This document shows, piece after piece, positions 45,561 to 57,989 of a stretch of 64,000 nt of DNA. The translations under genes and the position numbers were made by a program. Each line of letters begins with the position of its first letter. Within the stretch, counting starts at the first letter, position 1. The DNA is taken from assembly GCF_004193775.1 (NCBI RefSeq), contig NC_041009.1, positions 42,835,534 through 42,899,533 on the forward strand, read 5' to 3'. The DNA comes from Glycine soja. Taxonomy: Eukaryota > Streptophyta > Magnoliopsida > Fabales > Fabaceae. A model generated the notes under the pieces. That model saw only the letters and a program-made list of their open reading frames with translations, ran no database searches and had not been told where the DNA came from.

Positions 45561-48500
45561 CTAACATGCATTTACCAAATGCATCGATAATTGCATGCCC
45601 ACTACTTAGGAAAATGACAATAAACATGAAAATAAATTCACACTAGCCACTAAATGACTTGAAACACTTCTAGGAAATATTTAGTAAGGCTAAGAGAAAA
45701 TAAAAAATTACCAAAAAATTTAGCCTAAAAATAATACGAAAGTTACAAATAATATGACAAAAATTAGACTTGATTATTATTTAATCAACCCAATATTAAT
45801 AGTCCACCAAAGACTATCAACTTAACCTATAGATCATTCTTGTCTTGTAAATTGGACTTCCCAGAGTTATTATTCAAGTTGGACTTAAAGTATTTTCATC
45901 AATGCGTAGGAAAGTGACCTAACTAGGTGCAACACTTAATCTTTATTTTTTTAAAAAAATTAATATTATTTTTTCAAAATTCAAATGCAAATAAAATAAT
46001 ATTTTGAGCTGAAATATAATAAAAATATTACTATTAATATTAATATGTAGAGTATATTATAGGATCCACAAAATTAAGTTAATAACTCAATTAAGATCTT
46101 TAGTATTAGAGTTCATAAATACGGTATGATATTCCTCTTAAAAAAAATAATATGGTATGATATTGTTGGACCCGTAGAAATAATTTTTTAAAAAAAACTC
46201 ATTTAATTAAGCAATCAAATATTGGAGATGTTGTTAATGAAATCTCCGGCTGTAATTATTCATGAATTAGATAATATGCTTTGATTGTTAGAAAAAAATG
46301 AGAATTAAAATTGAGTTAATGGCATATTAATTTTTATACCAAAGGACCACTTGCTCAGAGTCTCGGATGTGAAAGTCATTTGATTTAAAAGGTAGAGAAG
46401 GCGATAAACCTCATGCTATAGATTATTTTTTGCTTATTCAGTAGGTGATGGAATAAAAGAAAGAAGGGCAATTAAAAAAAAAAAACAATAGCGTGTCAGT
46501 TTTTACTAATCCCTTAGTATCCAAATTAATAACCTACTTAATTAATTAGGATTGTCAATCCTTTAAGTTTTTAAATTCAAAAGGTTGACGGAAAGTAATA
46601 TAATTAGTCAAACAGACTTGAGATTTGACAATAATAACTAGCAACTCTACTTGATAACGTTAGACTAATTGGATCGATGTGCCAAGTGATGTGAAGGGAG
46701 AAGTGGAAATGTAGGATATAGTTTTATATATTTTTTCATTATTCGTAAGAAAGCAAAGAAAATATCAAACGGTGCATATTTAATTAAGTGAGTTAAACTT
46801 CTCTCCATATAGCAGTAGAGAAAAGAAAAAAAGAAACATGTAAGAAATAGAAAATCAAGAAAAGAACATAAGTATGGTGGCGGTGTGGTGGTTTTGTGGT
46901 GGTTGCCTTCGTGTTGCGGTGGTTTCGTGTAGTAGTGTGCGTACTAATAAAAGTTTTCAATGTGAAGAAAAAAAAACACCAAATAGAAAGGGATTGCCTT
47001 GTTTATTTAAAGACCTATACATTTTTTTTGAAAGCAAAGTTCTACACATTTATAATACTCAATCACGTATTTTCTAAAATAGCAATGCTGATGAGAGGGG
47101 AAATCAAACACAAATGATAACTAATGTTGAAGTTAGGTATACCGTATACATACTAATAGGAGATAAAAATTAATATTCAAACTTTAAACCAATGAAAATC
47201 TTCTTTCGTGCTCTATAATCTATATAATATGACAACGATAATTAATTTTGAACTTTTGTTTGGTCGCGTGGGGCATGGCACGGCTGCGTACGTAACTTGA
47301 GAATTGTCAAATTATCGTTTGGCACATAATTAAATTCAAGGATAATATATTATTTGCACGTGTTTATTTGTTTACATATATATCCCACACCTTCATCAAA
47401 ACTAGTCACTACCATTAGTAGTGGGATATGGGAAACCCAAGGTAAAATTCAAAGGCATGTGTGAAGAAATGAAAATGCTACATGGTAACATTCTTCTAAT
47501 TTTCATACTAGGATTCAAATTTTAAATGTGAATCAAGAATGTGTTTAGTAAGGTAAATAAACTAGTATTTGACTGAAATTTTTATTTGAGCAAAATAGAG
47601 CTATATATTAAAGGAGTATATTTTTCTAACTTGTAATACTTTTTTGAAACTTCTTTATTTGAACTTATAAGCTTCTAATTTATTTATTTTTAAATTTTAT
47701 TCTCATTATCTTATTGAAATTTCTCATTTATCTTTTAAAAGTCTCACTCTCTTTCGCTTGTAATTATTTCTAACTCAAACAAAATTATCTTTGTGAGACT
47801 CATCCATTCATTTTGTTAAATACACCCTCACAAGAAGTTTTATTATTTTGAATTTTTTTACACAATTTCATTAGTACAACTATGCGTGCGTGAATGTATC
47901 AATTTTTAGTCCTCGGGTTTGATCTTCTTTTCACTAATTTCAAAAATCTAATAAAACCCTTTTAATTAAGTATAATTTTATTTGAAGTAGACATTATCGT
48001 ATTGTGACTAAAAATTGGTTTAAATAATTTACTCTAGATATAAATTAAAATAGGTATCTTAAAAAGAACATTTCTAAGAATTATTTTTCAGCAACAGTTT
48101 TATTTTTCTAAAAAATGAAATTTTTATTCCTCTTATGAAATTTTAATTTCTTTATTTTTTAATTAAGATATTTTATTCTTTATTTAAAAAAATTGATTTT
48201 AGTATCTTATTTTTTAATTAAGCATCTAGTCTCTCACTTTAAATAAATTTAGAATTTTAGTATACCTAATCAATTTCAAATGTTAAGCATATACTTTTTT
48301 AATTCTTTTTTTTAACTTAAGCTTATCAGCAATTAAATAATTAAACAGAATATTTGTCACATAATTAACAAATAAACATGAATCAATTAAAATTAATAAA
48401 ATATAAGTTAATGTTTGAAATTGATCATACAGTAATGAGTAAAAAAAATTTATAATATTTTTATTTATGAAAATATTATAAATTTATAAAAATTACATTA

Positions 48501-50468
48501 AGTTCATTGAAAAATTAAAATTAAAATATTTAAGATTCTAAAAATTACACAATTATGTTATATGTGTTTTCATATTTTGAAAATGTTATATAATCCTTTT
48601 ATTGTTCATATTCTAAAAAATATTTCTCTCTATAAATATAACTAAACAATAATTTTACATTCATCTCTTATTGTTGCACATTCCATTTTTTAGAGATTTA
48701 GAGGAGCAAATCTGCTTTTAAAAAAAATAGGAAAATAAAATGGTAAAAATAAATATCATTTTATTCTTTCTTTTATCTCTCATCACTTTTAACTTTCATT
48801 TTTTTTAAAAAAAAAAGTTTAGAGAGATGACTTATATTTTTTTTTATGGGAGCAAGTTTTTTGTTATGTATAAGAAATTACTACAGGAGCAACTGCCTCC
48901 ACACCCCTCTGCATGGATCCGCCCCTATATAAAGGTGGTTAAGTTTCCTAGCTAGATAGATCATCACATTTGGAATAAGATCATCAAACAAGATTATATA
49001 TATATATAATAAATTAGAATACACATCTTAAAAGATAAGAGTGATCTCAGTCTTCCTAATTTTAATTAAAAGTTATTAATATTTTTTTTCTTTTATTTGT
49101 TTTGATAAAGAACATATATATCTTTTACACTACAGACAACTATACTTGAGTTTTGATAATATTATTGTAGGTGTTAAAATTTTTATTCAAATATTTAATG
49201 TAAATACCTATGTATTCAAAGCTCAAACTTAAAATTACTTGTTAAATTAAAACAATTCAATATAAGTTGATTAGAACAATTCAATATAAGTTTATTCACA
49301 TGGCGAATGATCTCTCTTCTTTCCTTTAGATGTGTATTTCACACACTACTCTTATAACAAGACAAAACTTTATCCCTATAACTAAAATGACCTTTTTATT
49401 TTTTATATATTTAATTATCTGTATACCCTTTTTAATTTATTTTATTTTATCTCTATTTTTAAATTGAATTTAAAGAAATTGTTAAAAGTTAAAAATATGT
49501 ATTTTGCAACTATTTAAAAAGGCATAGTAGTCGAGCATGCATTATAAATAGTATTTTGCAAAATAATTTTTTTTTTATCATTTTATACTGTTATGTTTAG
49601 TTTTCTTCTTCTTCTTCATATTTTGGATCGGATTGTTTTAGTTTTATAAAATAAAGAATATTTTTGATAAAATTATTTTTCAAAATATTCAGAAGTTAAA
49701 AATAATGTAAACTTTATTAAAATAAAATTTATTTTGAATAGTTTCTCATAAAGTCAGGTTTTTCTGAAAAAGTGTTTTCTCTAATATATATATTTTTTTC
49801 TCAAAATCTTTAAAAATTAATCATTAAATTATTTTATATCAAAGACAATTTTTTACTTTTTAATCTGTAAATTTTTTTTACATACAACGTTAATAAAATA
49901 TTTATTATAACTAATTTGTAATAATTAATCAAATATCACATTACACTATTGAAATCATCTTCTTTGTTCAAAGATATATAGTGTTTTTCTTTACAAGTAT
50001 CACTCTCTAATAATCACCTTAGTACGATTGTATTTAATAATTCCACTGTCAAACTAGATCACGGATTTAGACTGATTTAGATTAATTATACTAGTTGGCC
50101 ATAAATATGTTTGAATGACAAACAAGTTTCATATTATTAATCATCATTAAAATAATAATTTATAACTAAATTAATTTTATTGATATTTTAAAATTAATAT
50201 TTTAGACATGTATATCGTAATGTTTTAATTTATATTGTTTATTATAAAAAATATAATTCATTTTAATAATTTAAAATTTATTAATTTTTTAGAAAAACAA
50301 ATAAAATTGATTTAAAATTATTATTTTTTAAAAAATATATTTGATATCTTGGAATAATTTTATTTTATTGTTTAAATAAAAATAATTCGTCTAAATCCAT
50401 ATTAAAATAAAAATAAATTATTTTGATATTAGTTACTCCACACAATTATTTAGAAATTAGTTCTATTA

Positions 50469-50473
50469 TTATA

Positions 50474-50547
<74 letters not shown>
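50469..50547. repeat. (TA)n microsatellite
   Basis: About 79 bp of TA repeats with a single GT interruption near the left end. Confidence 0.96.
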
Positions 50548-50548
<1 letters not shown>

Positions 50549-51809
50549 CGAAGCCTCGTGTTTATGGAATAATTGAAAACCGGATAAGAAAGAATTTAAA
50601 TTTGTTGCATAAGTCGTGTAAAGATTTTTACACTATTAATTACCAAAAAAATATTTTAAAATTATATAAAAATAATTAAAATTAATTTTGCTGGTGTGTA
50701 AACTGTAAAGTGAATAAAAAGTCTGATCCAGTTTTAAGAGTGTAAACGTGGGTTCCCTCGAAATCTAAGCCACAATGTCACAGAGTGACAAAGATGGATT
50801 TGTTTTTCTCTCTCTCTTCCATATTAAGTCGTGGGACAGGGACAGGTTCACAAACTCTGACCAAAGACCAGAGAGAGTTTCGATTCCAAACTTCTAATAC
50901 TGGAAAAGTGGAAATGCTTTAGAAAAATCCATTTCTTTATTTTGACTTTTGAAGTTGCAGGCTTGCAGCCCATATTGGTAACACTTACGTTAAAGACCCA
51001 GAGTTTTCATCAGTATTTGTCACAAGATAAAGTTGTATATATAAATTATTTTGAGAAAAATTTAGTGCAATTCATGTATGAAACTGTTATTGTAAACCAT
51101 TTTTTTATGTATTTTTTCCATATGCTTTTTATTATTTACTTAAATTCATATATACTTAAAAAATGATGAGTCTCAATAGGGTTGATTGAGTTGCATAATC
51201 CTTAAAATGGGATGCCATCACCTTTTTCTAAAATTTAGTTATAAATAAATTATTTTATATTGTGAATCTTATTTGTCATTTAGTAAATTTGAATGATAAA
51301 TCATAGTATTAAAAAGCATATTACAAATAAATTTAATTAATAATGATAATATTAAAAGAATTTTATACCAACATCTAATTTTAAGTTACTTCATAATTAA
51401 AAGTAGTTGTTTTTTTAATTGCAAATTCACAATAAATTAAAGTCTATTTTTTTCACTGATTTTTCTCTATTCAGACTTCAGAGTCTGAAAAATTATTTTC
51501 CAATTGTAACATATTCCATACGGTATTAAATACGTGACATGGGTCTGGTCCAATACTATAGTCCATCCATACCTTACAAGCAATACAAAAACATGCCAAC
51601 GAAGCAGGAAACTGAGAGGAAAATACCCTGCAAGAAGAGGAACACCATTTAATAGTATATATATTCTCATTAAAAATTGATTTTTCGTTGTGTGTACCTT
51701 GAAACTGAAGAGTTTTAATTAAACTATGCTATGGTAATGAAACCGCGTTTTTGGTGTTTCACACTTTGTTCTTGACAGAGTCACCCCCAAAACAAGCCTA
51801 AATCGCCTT

Positions 51810-51856
51810 CTTCCTCTTTCCTTCTTCTCTTTTTTTTTTTCTCTCTCTCTCTCTCA
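51810..51856 (+). promoter_or_regulatory. pyrimidine-rich (CT)n tract upstream of the protease gene
   Basis: A TTC/T-run/(CT)n stretch lies about 310-355 nt before the ATG at 52165. Such Y-patch or CT-rich leader sequences are common at plant core promoters and 5' UTRs. I could not place the transcription start. Confidence 0.45.
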
Positions 51857-52164
51857 TTCTTTTGGCCTTCAAAGTTCGAAGCACCCATTTTTTGTATTTT
51901 CATTTCCCTAGGAGTTTGATTCTTTGTGGAGATTTTGCATTTATTCACTTTCCTTAAAGTTTGTTTCCCTGTTTGCTTTTTCGGATTGGTTTTGAGATTG
52001 AATTCTGAATTCTCGCAAATTCTCGCACCACCTACCCTTTATTCTCCTCTTTTGTAACATCAGAGATTGTTGTAAAGTTTTGCTCTTTCTGGGTTTTGAA
52101 TTTTGTCACTTCCACCCTGAAATTCTACAAGGTGTTTGATGTTGGTATCATAATAAGTCAAACT

Positions 52165-53838
52165 ATGGTTTTGAGGGTTTCTCTGATTCTGGTTCTCCTT
52201 GTGTTACACTGTTCCTGCACTGTGGAATCCATTTGGGGGCATCACAATGATCTCAACAAGAATGGATCTTCTCTTGCTGCAGTCAAGTTTCCTGATCATG
52301 CACACTTCAATGCTGTTTCTTCTTCCACAGAAACTGGGTGTAGTTTCTCCAAGTCAGAGAAATTTGAGCCTTCAGTTGCTACCATGGCATCAAATGAAGA
52401 CACTGATGGTAAAGAGGGAGAGGCTTTTGTGGCAGCAAAACAGCACAAGCAATCTGTGAAACTCAATTTGAGACACCACTCAGTGAGCAAAGATTCGGAG
52501 CCTAAAAAATCTGTGGTTGATTCCACAGGGAGAGACTTGAAGAGAATTCAGACCCTTCACAGAAGGGTCATAGAGAAGAAGAACCAAAACACAATTTCAA
52601 GGTTGGAGAAAGCACAGGAGCACTCAAAGAAGTCCTATAAGCCACCGACAGTGGCTGCGGCGGCCCCGCCGGAGTATTTATCCGGTCAGCTTATGGCAAC
52701 CTTGGAGTCAGGGGTCAGTCTTGGCTCTGGTGAGTACTTCATGGATGTGTTTGTTGGCACACCCCCTAAGCATTTTTCTCTAATTCTTGATACTGGTAGT
52801 GACCTTAATTGGATTCAATGTGTTCCTTGTTATGCTTGTTTTGAGCAAAATGGACCATATTATGATCCCAAAGATTCTAGTTCTTTTAAGAATATAACTT
52901 GCCGTGATCCAAGGTGCCAATTGGTGTCATCCCCAGACCCTCCTCAGCCTTGCAAAGGTGAGACTCAAAGCTGTCCATATTTCTATTGGTATGGAGATAG
53001 TTCCAACACAACGGGTGATTTTGCACTTGAAACATTCACTGTGAATCTCACCACACCTGAGGGAAAGCCTGAACTCAAGATTGTTGAGAATGTTATGTTT
53101 GGTTGTGGTCATTGGAATAGAGGACTTTTTCATGGTGCTGCTGGATTGCTAGGGTTGGGGAGAGGCCCATTGTCATTTGCTACTCAGCTTCAATCTCTCT
53201 ATGGTCACTCCTTTTCCTATTGCCTTGTGGATAGGAACAGCAATTCAAGTGTTAGTAGCAAGTTGATATTTGGTGAGGACAAGGAGCTTCTCAGCCACCC
53301 CAATTTGAATTTCACTTCTTTTGTTGGTGGCAAAGAGAACCCTGTTGACACATTTTACTATGTCCAGATAAAGTCCATCATGGTTGGTGGTGAGGTGCTG
53401 AAGATTCCAGAGGAGACTTGGCATTTGTCAGCACAAGGTGGTGGTGGGGGTACAATCATTGATTCTGGCACCACTTTGACCTACTTTGCTGAACCTGCTT
53501 ATGAGATTATCAAGGAGGCATTCATGAGGAAAATTAAAGGTTTTCCACTAGTGGAAACCTTTCCCCCTCTAAAGCCATGCTATAATGTGTCTGGTGTTGA
53601 GAAAATGGAGCTTCCTGAGTTTGCAATCTTGTTTGCTGATGGAGCTGTGTGGAATTTTCCTGTGGAGAATTACTTCATCCAGATTGAACCTGAAGATGTT
53701 GTTTGCTTGGCTGTTTTGGGGACTCCTATGTCTGCACTTTCAATAATTGGAAACTACCAGCAGCAGAATTTTCACATCTTGTATGATGTGAAGAAATCAA
53801 GGATTGGATATGCACCGATGAATTGTGCTGATGTTTAA
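52165..53838 (+). CDS. nepenthesin-type aspartic protease (A1 family), intronless
   Basis: The ATG at 52165 gives 557 residues; the frame is open further upstream but from a TTG. Residues 1-20 form a signal peptide (LRVSLILVLLVLHCSC). Residues about 21-190 are a Ser/Lys-rich propeptide with RDLKRIQTLHRRVIEKKN, typical of this family. The mature enzyme starts near GSGEYFMDVFVGTPP. Catalytic motifs are DTGSD (209-213) and DSGTT (433-437), with the conserved downstream GN and Cys residues. The Cys-rich insert after the first motif (CVPCYACFEQ...C...C) is the nepenthesin insert, and no plant-specific saposin-like insert is present. The protein should be secreted or apoplastic; the substrate is unknown. 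Several plant relatives act in stress responses, which is family knowledge only. Confidence 0.95.
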   Translation: MVLRVSLILVLLVLHCSCTVESIWGHHNDLNKNGSSLAAVKFPDHAHFNAVSSSTETGCSFSKSEKFEPSVATMASNEDTDGKEGEAFVAAKQHKQSVKLNLRHHSVSKDSEPKKSVVDSTGRDLKRIQTLHRRVIEKKNQNTISRLEKAQEHSKKSYKPPTVAAAAPPEYLSGQLMATLESGVSLGSGEYFMDVFVGTPPKHFSLILDTGSDLNWIQCVPCYACFEQNGPYYDPKDSSSFKNITCRDPRCQLVSSPDPPQPCKGETQSCPYFYWYGDSSNTTGDFALETFTVNLTTPEGKPELKIVENVMFGCGHWNRGLFHGAAGLLGLGRGPLSFATQLQSLYGHSFSYCLVDRNSNSSVSSKLIFGEDKELLSHPNLNFTSFVGGKENPVDTFYYVQIKSIMVGGEVLKIPEETWHLSAQGGGGGTIIDSGTTLTYFAEPAYEIIKEAFMRKIKGFPLVETFPPLKPCYNVSGVEKMELPEFAILFADGAVWNFPVENYFIQIEPEDVVCLAVLGTPMSALSIIGNYQQQNFHILYDVKKSRIGYAPMNCADV

Positions 53839-56800
53839 CTTCTTGTTAGGGGGGTGAAAGGTGTGTATAGGATAAAAACTATAAGCATGGCAATTCTTGA
53901 GGTTGATTTTTTTCTTTTTTGGGGATTGATGGTAAGTGATATACACAGAAGAAAGGAAAAAGGAAATCAGAATTTGTTTCTTCAGGTGGTATAGAACTAG
54001 GCCTAGGTAAATTATAGGGAAAAGGTCATTTACAATTACAAATACAAACATTTCATTGTTTTGTACACATTTATTAACTGCTTCAATTTTGAGTTCATTG
54101 TCACTTTCAATTCAATTTGTTATTGCCTCTTACTGTCATGCTTGGTTGATTTCCATGTTCTGTCTATATTCTCAAAATTAAACGTTACGATTTGCTGTAA
54201 TATTTGCTAGTATTCTATTTTCTTGTGGACCATTTACTTTAATCTATACATTTCTTTTTTCTATAATCTCTGTTTTAAATCTCGGTTTTTTTTTTCTCGA
54301 ATAACTGGTCAAATGCAATACGGTTGTTTTGCATATAAGCCTCCAATATATTATTTCAATGGCTCATCTGTTAGGTATGTGGCACAAATTTTAAAAAAAA
54401 AAACAAAGAAAATGAGCATGCAAACAAAGACTGGGTCAGCTTTATTGTTAGGTGTCTCTGTATCAAGCATTTTGCCATCTTCCTTTATTTATTGTCTTTG
54501 GGAATTTCGGGCTACTCTAAAATAATAACACATACCTATTTTAAAATTTTCTAATGTAATCTTTCTCTCGCCCTTTTCTTTCCCTCTCTTTCTTCGTAGG
54601 CCTTTCTTCTTGTTAAATGATTCTGATTTCTGAATACCAGTATCCAATAGAAAATAGCTCCACCTGTATAAAGTTTGAATGTGAACCTCAATTTATATGG
54701 TTGATTAAAAGTAGAGTTTAATTTTGATACTTTGTTCATTATTACAAAAGTTAATACTTTTTATATGACAAATTATATGAGAACGATTAATAAGTACTAA
54801 TGATTTTAGTTTTCTTAAATAAGATCTTAATTTAAACTTTTTAGATAAAAAATGTGATTGGAATTTTTTTTCACTAAAGTGATCAAGGGGACAGACTTAT
54901 GTATTGAGGAGGGGTCAAGGCCCCCTTGATTTTTTCAGAAAATTTTTAATATATAATATAATATTTTAATATTAAATTAGTTATTTTATTTGAAGACTTT
55001 TATTATATAAATATTAGTATTAATTATTTATTTTTTGATAAAATATTTTATTTTCTTTTTATAGTATTCATTATAAAAAATAATGACATTTCCCCTCTCT
55101 TTTTAGATAAATATTTTATTTTTTTATAATTTTTTATAGTCTTCATAATTCCAATAATTACATTTATTTCTTTTTTAAAATAAAATATTTGACGTTATTT
55201 ATTTCCTTTATTAATATATTTTTAATAATATATTATTGTTAATTTAAAGGCCATAAATATTTTAAAAATAGATTTTTGAGGCATACTGATAATTATATGT
55301 TATTCATTTTTATTACTATTATTCATATATTTTTTTAATTTATTTTTCTTATATATTTCATCATTATTCTTATCATTGTTAGGCTCCAATCTATTTTTCG
55401 CTTAAGTGTATGAGTCTAATTTTGACTTTATGAATCTAAATATCATTATATAAACTTTTGAAAAAGCAAATCAACTATTAAGTAGTATACTAACAAATCA
55501 TTGATCCACATAATAATAAGTTTGATTCTCTTAAATAAGATTTTAGGTTTGAATTTTTTGTGTGAAGAAAACATATTTGTGATAAAAAAAAAATTTCGTT
55601 AAAGGTAATCAGTTAAGTTTTTTGACAAATATTAATCATTGATAAAGACGATAAATATTTTATACCAATAACATGATATAATAAAAAATATGAAGTTGTA
55701 TAAGACATTGGTTCAAATTGATTTCAATATTTTTAGATTTTTTCTTATATAAAATAAATAGTTAATGTAAATTTTTGTTATAATAAATTATATTTGATAC
55801 CCCTAATTACTTTTAGGGAGTCCGTTTCTCATGATTAGTTAGATATCTTAGTAGAGATTAATCATTATTAATAAAGTTAGTAAATATTTTCCATAAATAT
55901 CACGGTAACAAAATTTTCTTTATGACAACATAAAAATTATACCTATTTCAATTAAATTCTCCAACGTATGTGAATGTTGTCCTTAGGTGGTGGGTACGGG
56001 TCCTTGGCTCCTCCATTTTCCTTTTGCTATTATTTTTCTCCCCTCACACCAAAGACGTATTATTTGTCAACTTTGTAAAAGAAAATTTTATACTACAAAA
56101 AATCCACTTCTATTTGAAAACAGAGTTGTGATAATAACGTGGAAATGTGATTCTTTACTAGTCACCTATACTATTTGTTGGACATTTAATTGGTCGTGTT
56201 TTATGTGGAGAATAATCTTCTTTGACTACTAGGCAGCATGAGCATAGGCATAATTTCCTCCGCCAAACAACACTACTATGGTTTTGATTGCGAGGCATAG
56301 AGGTAAGCAAATAGTACTATTTTTCAACGCCTGATCACACGTTTAACAGTTGAGTGAGTCATCAATCAAATCAGTTTGGTGAACTGAATTTAATGTAAAA
56401 TAAATATGTATCTCACTCATAAAAAAGTAAATGGTATGTTATCGGAAAAAGAATAGCATGTATCTTAATTTATACCCTTTTATGGTGGGATACACGTGAG
56501 AGGACATACCACATGCATCAAAGAATATGCTACAGTGTATTTTGATTTATTTTATGAACATCGGTTTGAACAAAATTTATAAGAAATAAGTTTTTACCTG
56601 AATTATAATTTTGAAATTTTTAAACAAAAATTCAAACATATACACCACGGTCTTTGGGTAGTGTTTGATTGTTTTCATCTTTGGTGTATTTAATATGAAA
56701 ATTTTAAAAATTAATATGAATCTCACTTTTACATTCTATTTTATTTTTCTTTTATTTTTACATTTTTTTTTCTTTAAACCAAACATACTTAGGTTTGACA

Positions 56801-57363
56801 GACATGAAATGCTTATGAGAAAACACGAATTAAAATTGACATTGTGTTATGAGAAAAATGCTTTCCTTTCTTCCTCTTTTTTTTTTTTGTTGGTTTGCCT
56901 TGACAAGAAACACCGCAAGCAAAAATTAATTAATTCCCAATTGGGAATTGATTGCATCCTCCTCCTTCACACGAGTTTATATATATATAAAAAAGAATTG
57001 TTAGAATATAAGTAAAATAAGATTGGAAAGGTTGAACACTATACAAATGAGAAAAAAATTCATAATTTGATCTTAATTTAAAGTATGATGTTAAATTTAA
57101 TTATATGATTGTTGATGATTTATTTGTATAAATTTTTTCGATTTACCCCTCCTTGCATAATATAAATATTATTATAAAAATAAAACATTTAAAAATATTA
57201 CATTTATGACAGGTTATTTAGGACGGATTTGAAGAATCGATTTAGAATATGATGTAATAATAATTTTGTAATTAAAGAAATAAAAATTTATTTTTATGTC
57301 ATATATTATAAGACGATTGTAAATAAATGTGGAATGTGACATTGTGACATTTCTTCGTTATCA
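53839..57363. other. AT-rich intergenic region
   Basis: The first 250 nt are the likely 3' UTR of the protease gene. No other gene or element was recognised. Short open frames (for example near 56000 and 56700) show only AT-driven Phe/Leu/Ile composition. Confidence 0.5.
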
Positions 57364-57791
57364 AAAGCTTACCTTGGAATATGAACCAAATGACACAGTT
57401 GAAACTGTCCCTTCACACTCCAAATCTCAGTGAGGAGTTCTAGAAACTGATTGCCATCAAGTTTCTTATCATCCAAGAGCTTAACAACCTCAAGACAATC
57501 TGATTCTACTATCAACTTGGTTACTCTAGAATTACGACCCATGAACATCCCATAAAGAATAGCCATAAAGCTTCGCTTCCAATATAGATCAATGTTCGAG
57601 CCTTCTAGAATAAGCTTGAATAATTTTGCCTTCACTGTTGTGAATAACAGCACCACAAGATGTCCAGATTCCTGAAGTTATCAGTCATGAATCCAAACCT
57701 GTCGGGATGAAGGGTATTTTGCATTTCCTTGCTTCTGCAAATGTCATGAACTAGGGCCCAAATGTTTGACAATAAGCCAGTTGTGGTTATC
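57364..57791 (-). pseudogene. LINE relic, C-terminal part (RNase H-like), left of the copia insertion
   Basis: On the minus strand the sequence reads SGIWTSCGAVIHNSEGKIIQ, then a stop and frame change, GILYGMFMGRNSRVTKLIVE then SDCLEVVKLL, and finally LCHLVHIPR. These are the G-A-V, ESD and H-x-PR motifs of the RNase H-like domain (RVT_3) of plant LINEs. It continues the LINE to the right of the copia element (61925-63105). Stops and frameshifts show it is dead. Confidence 0.8.
57787..57791. repeat. target-site duplication of the copia element, left copy
   Basis: TTATC abuts the left LTR; the second copy is at 61925-61929. Confidence 0.85.
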
Positions 57792-57989
57792 TATAGAGGA
57801 ATAAGTTTGTAACTTTTATTGATGAATTTGATATTAGTTTACAGTGATATATATACAAGTGAACAGCCCTAATATGTAGTGAATCAAGCTACCAATCTCC
57901 TAATAATTCTCAACAAATCAGAATTGGAAATAATAGATTTGCACGGCTAAATAATTAAAGGAATTGAAAACTAATTATTATGATTGATA
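57792..57989 (-). repeat. 3' LTR of the copia element
   Basis: 198 bp, plus strand TATAGAGG...GATTGATA, 195/198 identical to the 5' LTR. Confidence 0.95.

Larger units (their letters stand above)
45291..52164. other. long AT-rich intergenic region
   Basis: No gene was recognised over about 6.9 kb. The left part (45330-45560) looks like an LTR promoter read on the minus strand. There is a (TA)n tract at 50469-50547, a GTGG-rich stretch at 46870-46940, and a CT-rich leader region of the protease gene from about 51800. Confidence 0.5.

Noticed and set aside
46874..47117. Two overlapping frames in GTGG-rich DNA
   Set aside because: The Val/Trp/Cys richness comes from a simple-sequence GTGG stretch.
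48880..48935. CTGCCTCCACACCCCTCTGCATGGATCCGCCCCT-like GC-rich block, and a loosely similar block near 54900
   Set aside because: It resembles phrases seen in plant repeats, but neither ends nor coding content could be found, so no element is called.
52927..53133. Minus-strand frame inside the aspartic protease gene
   Set aside because: Antisense shadow of a well-supported coding exon.
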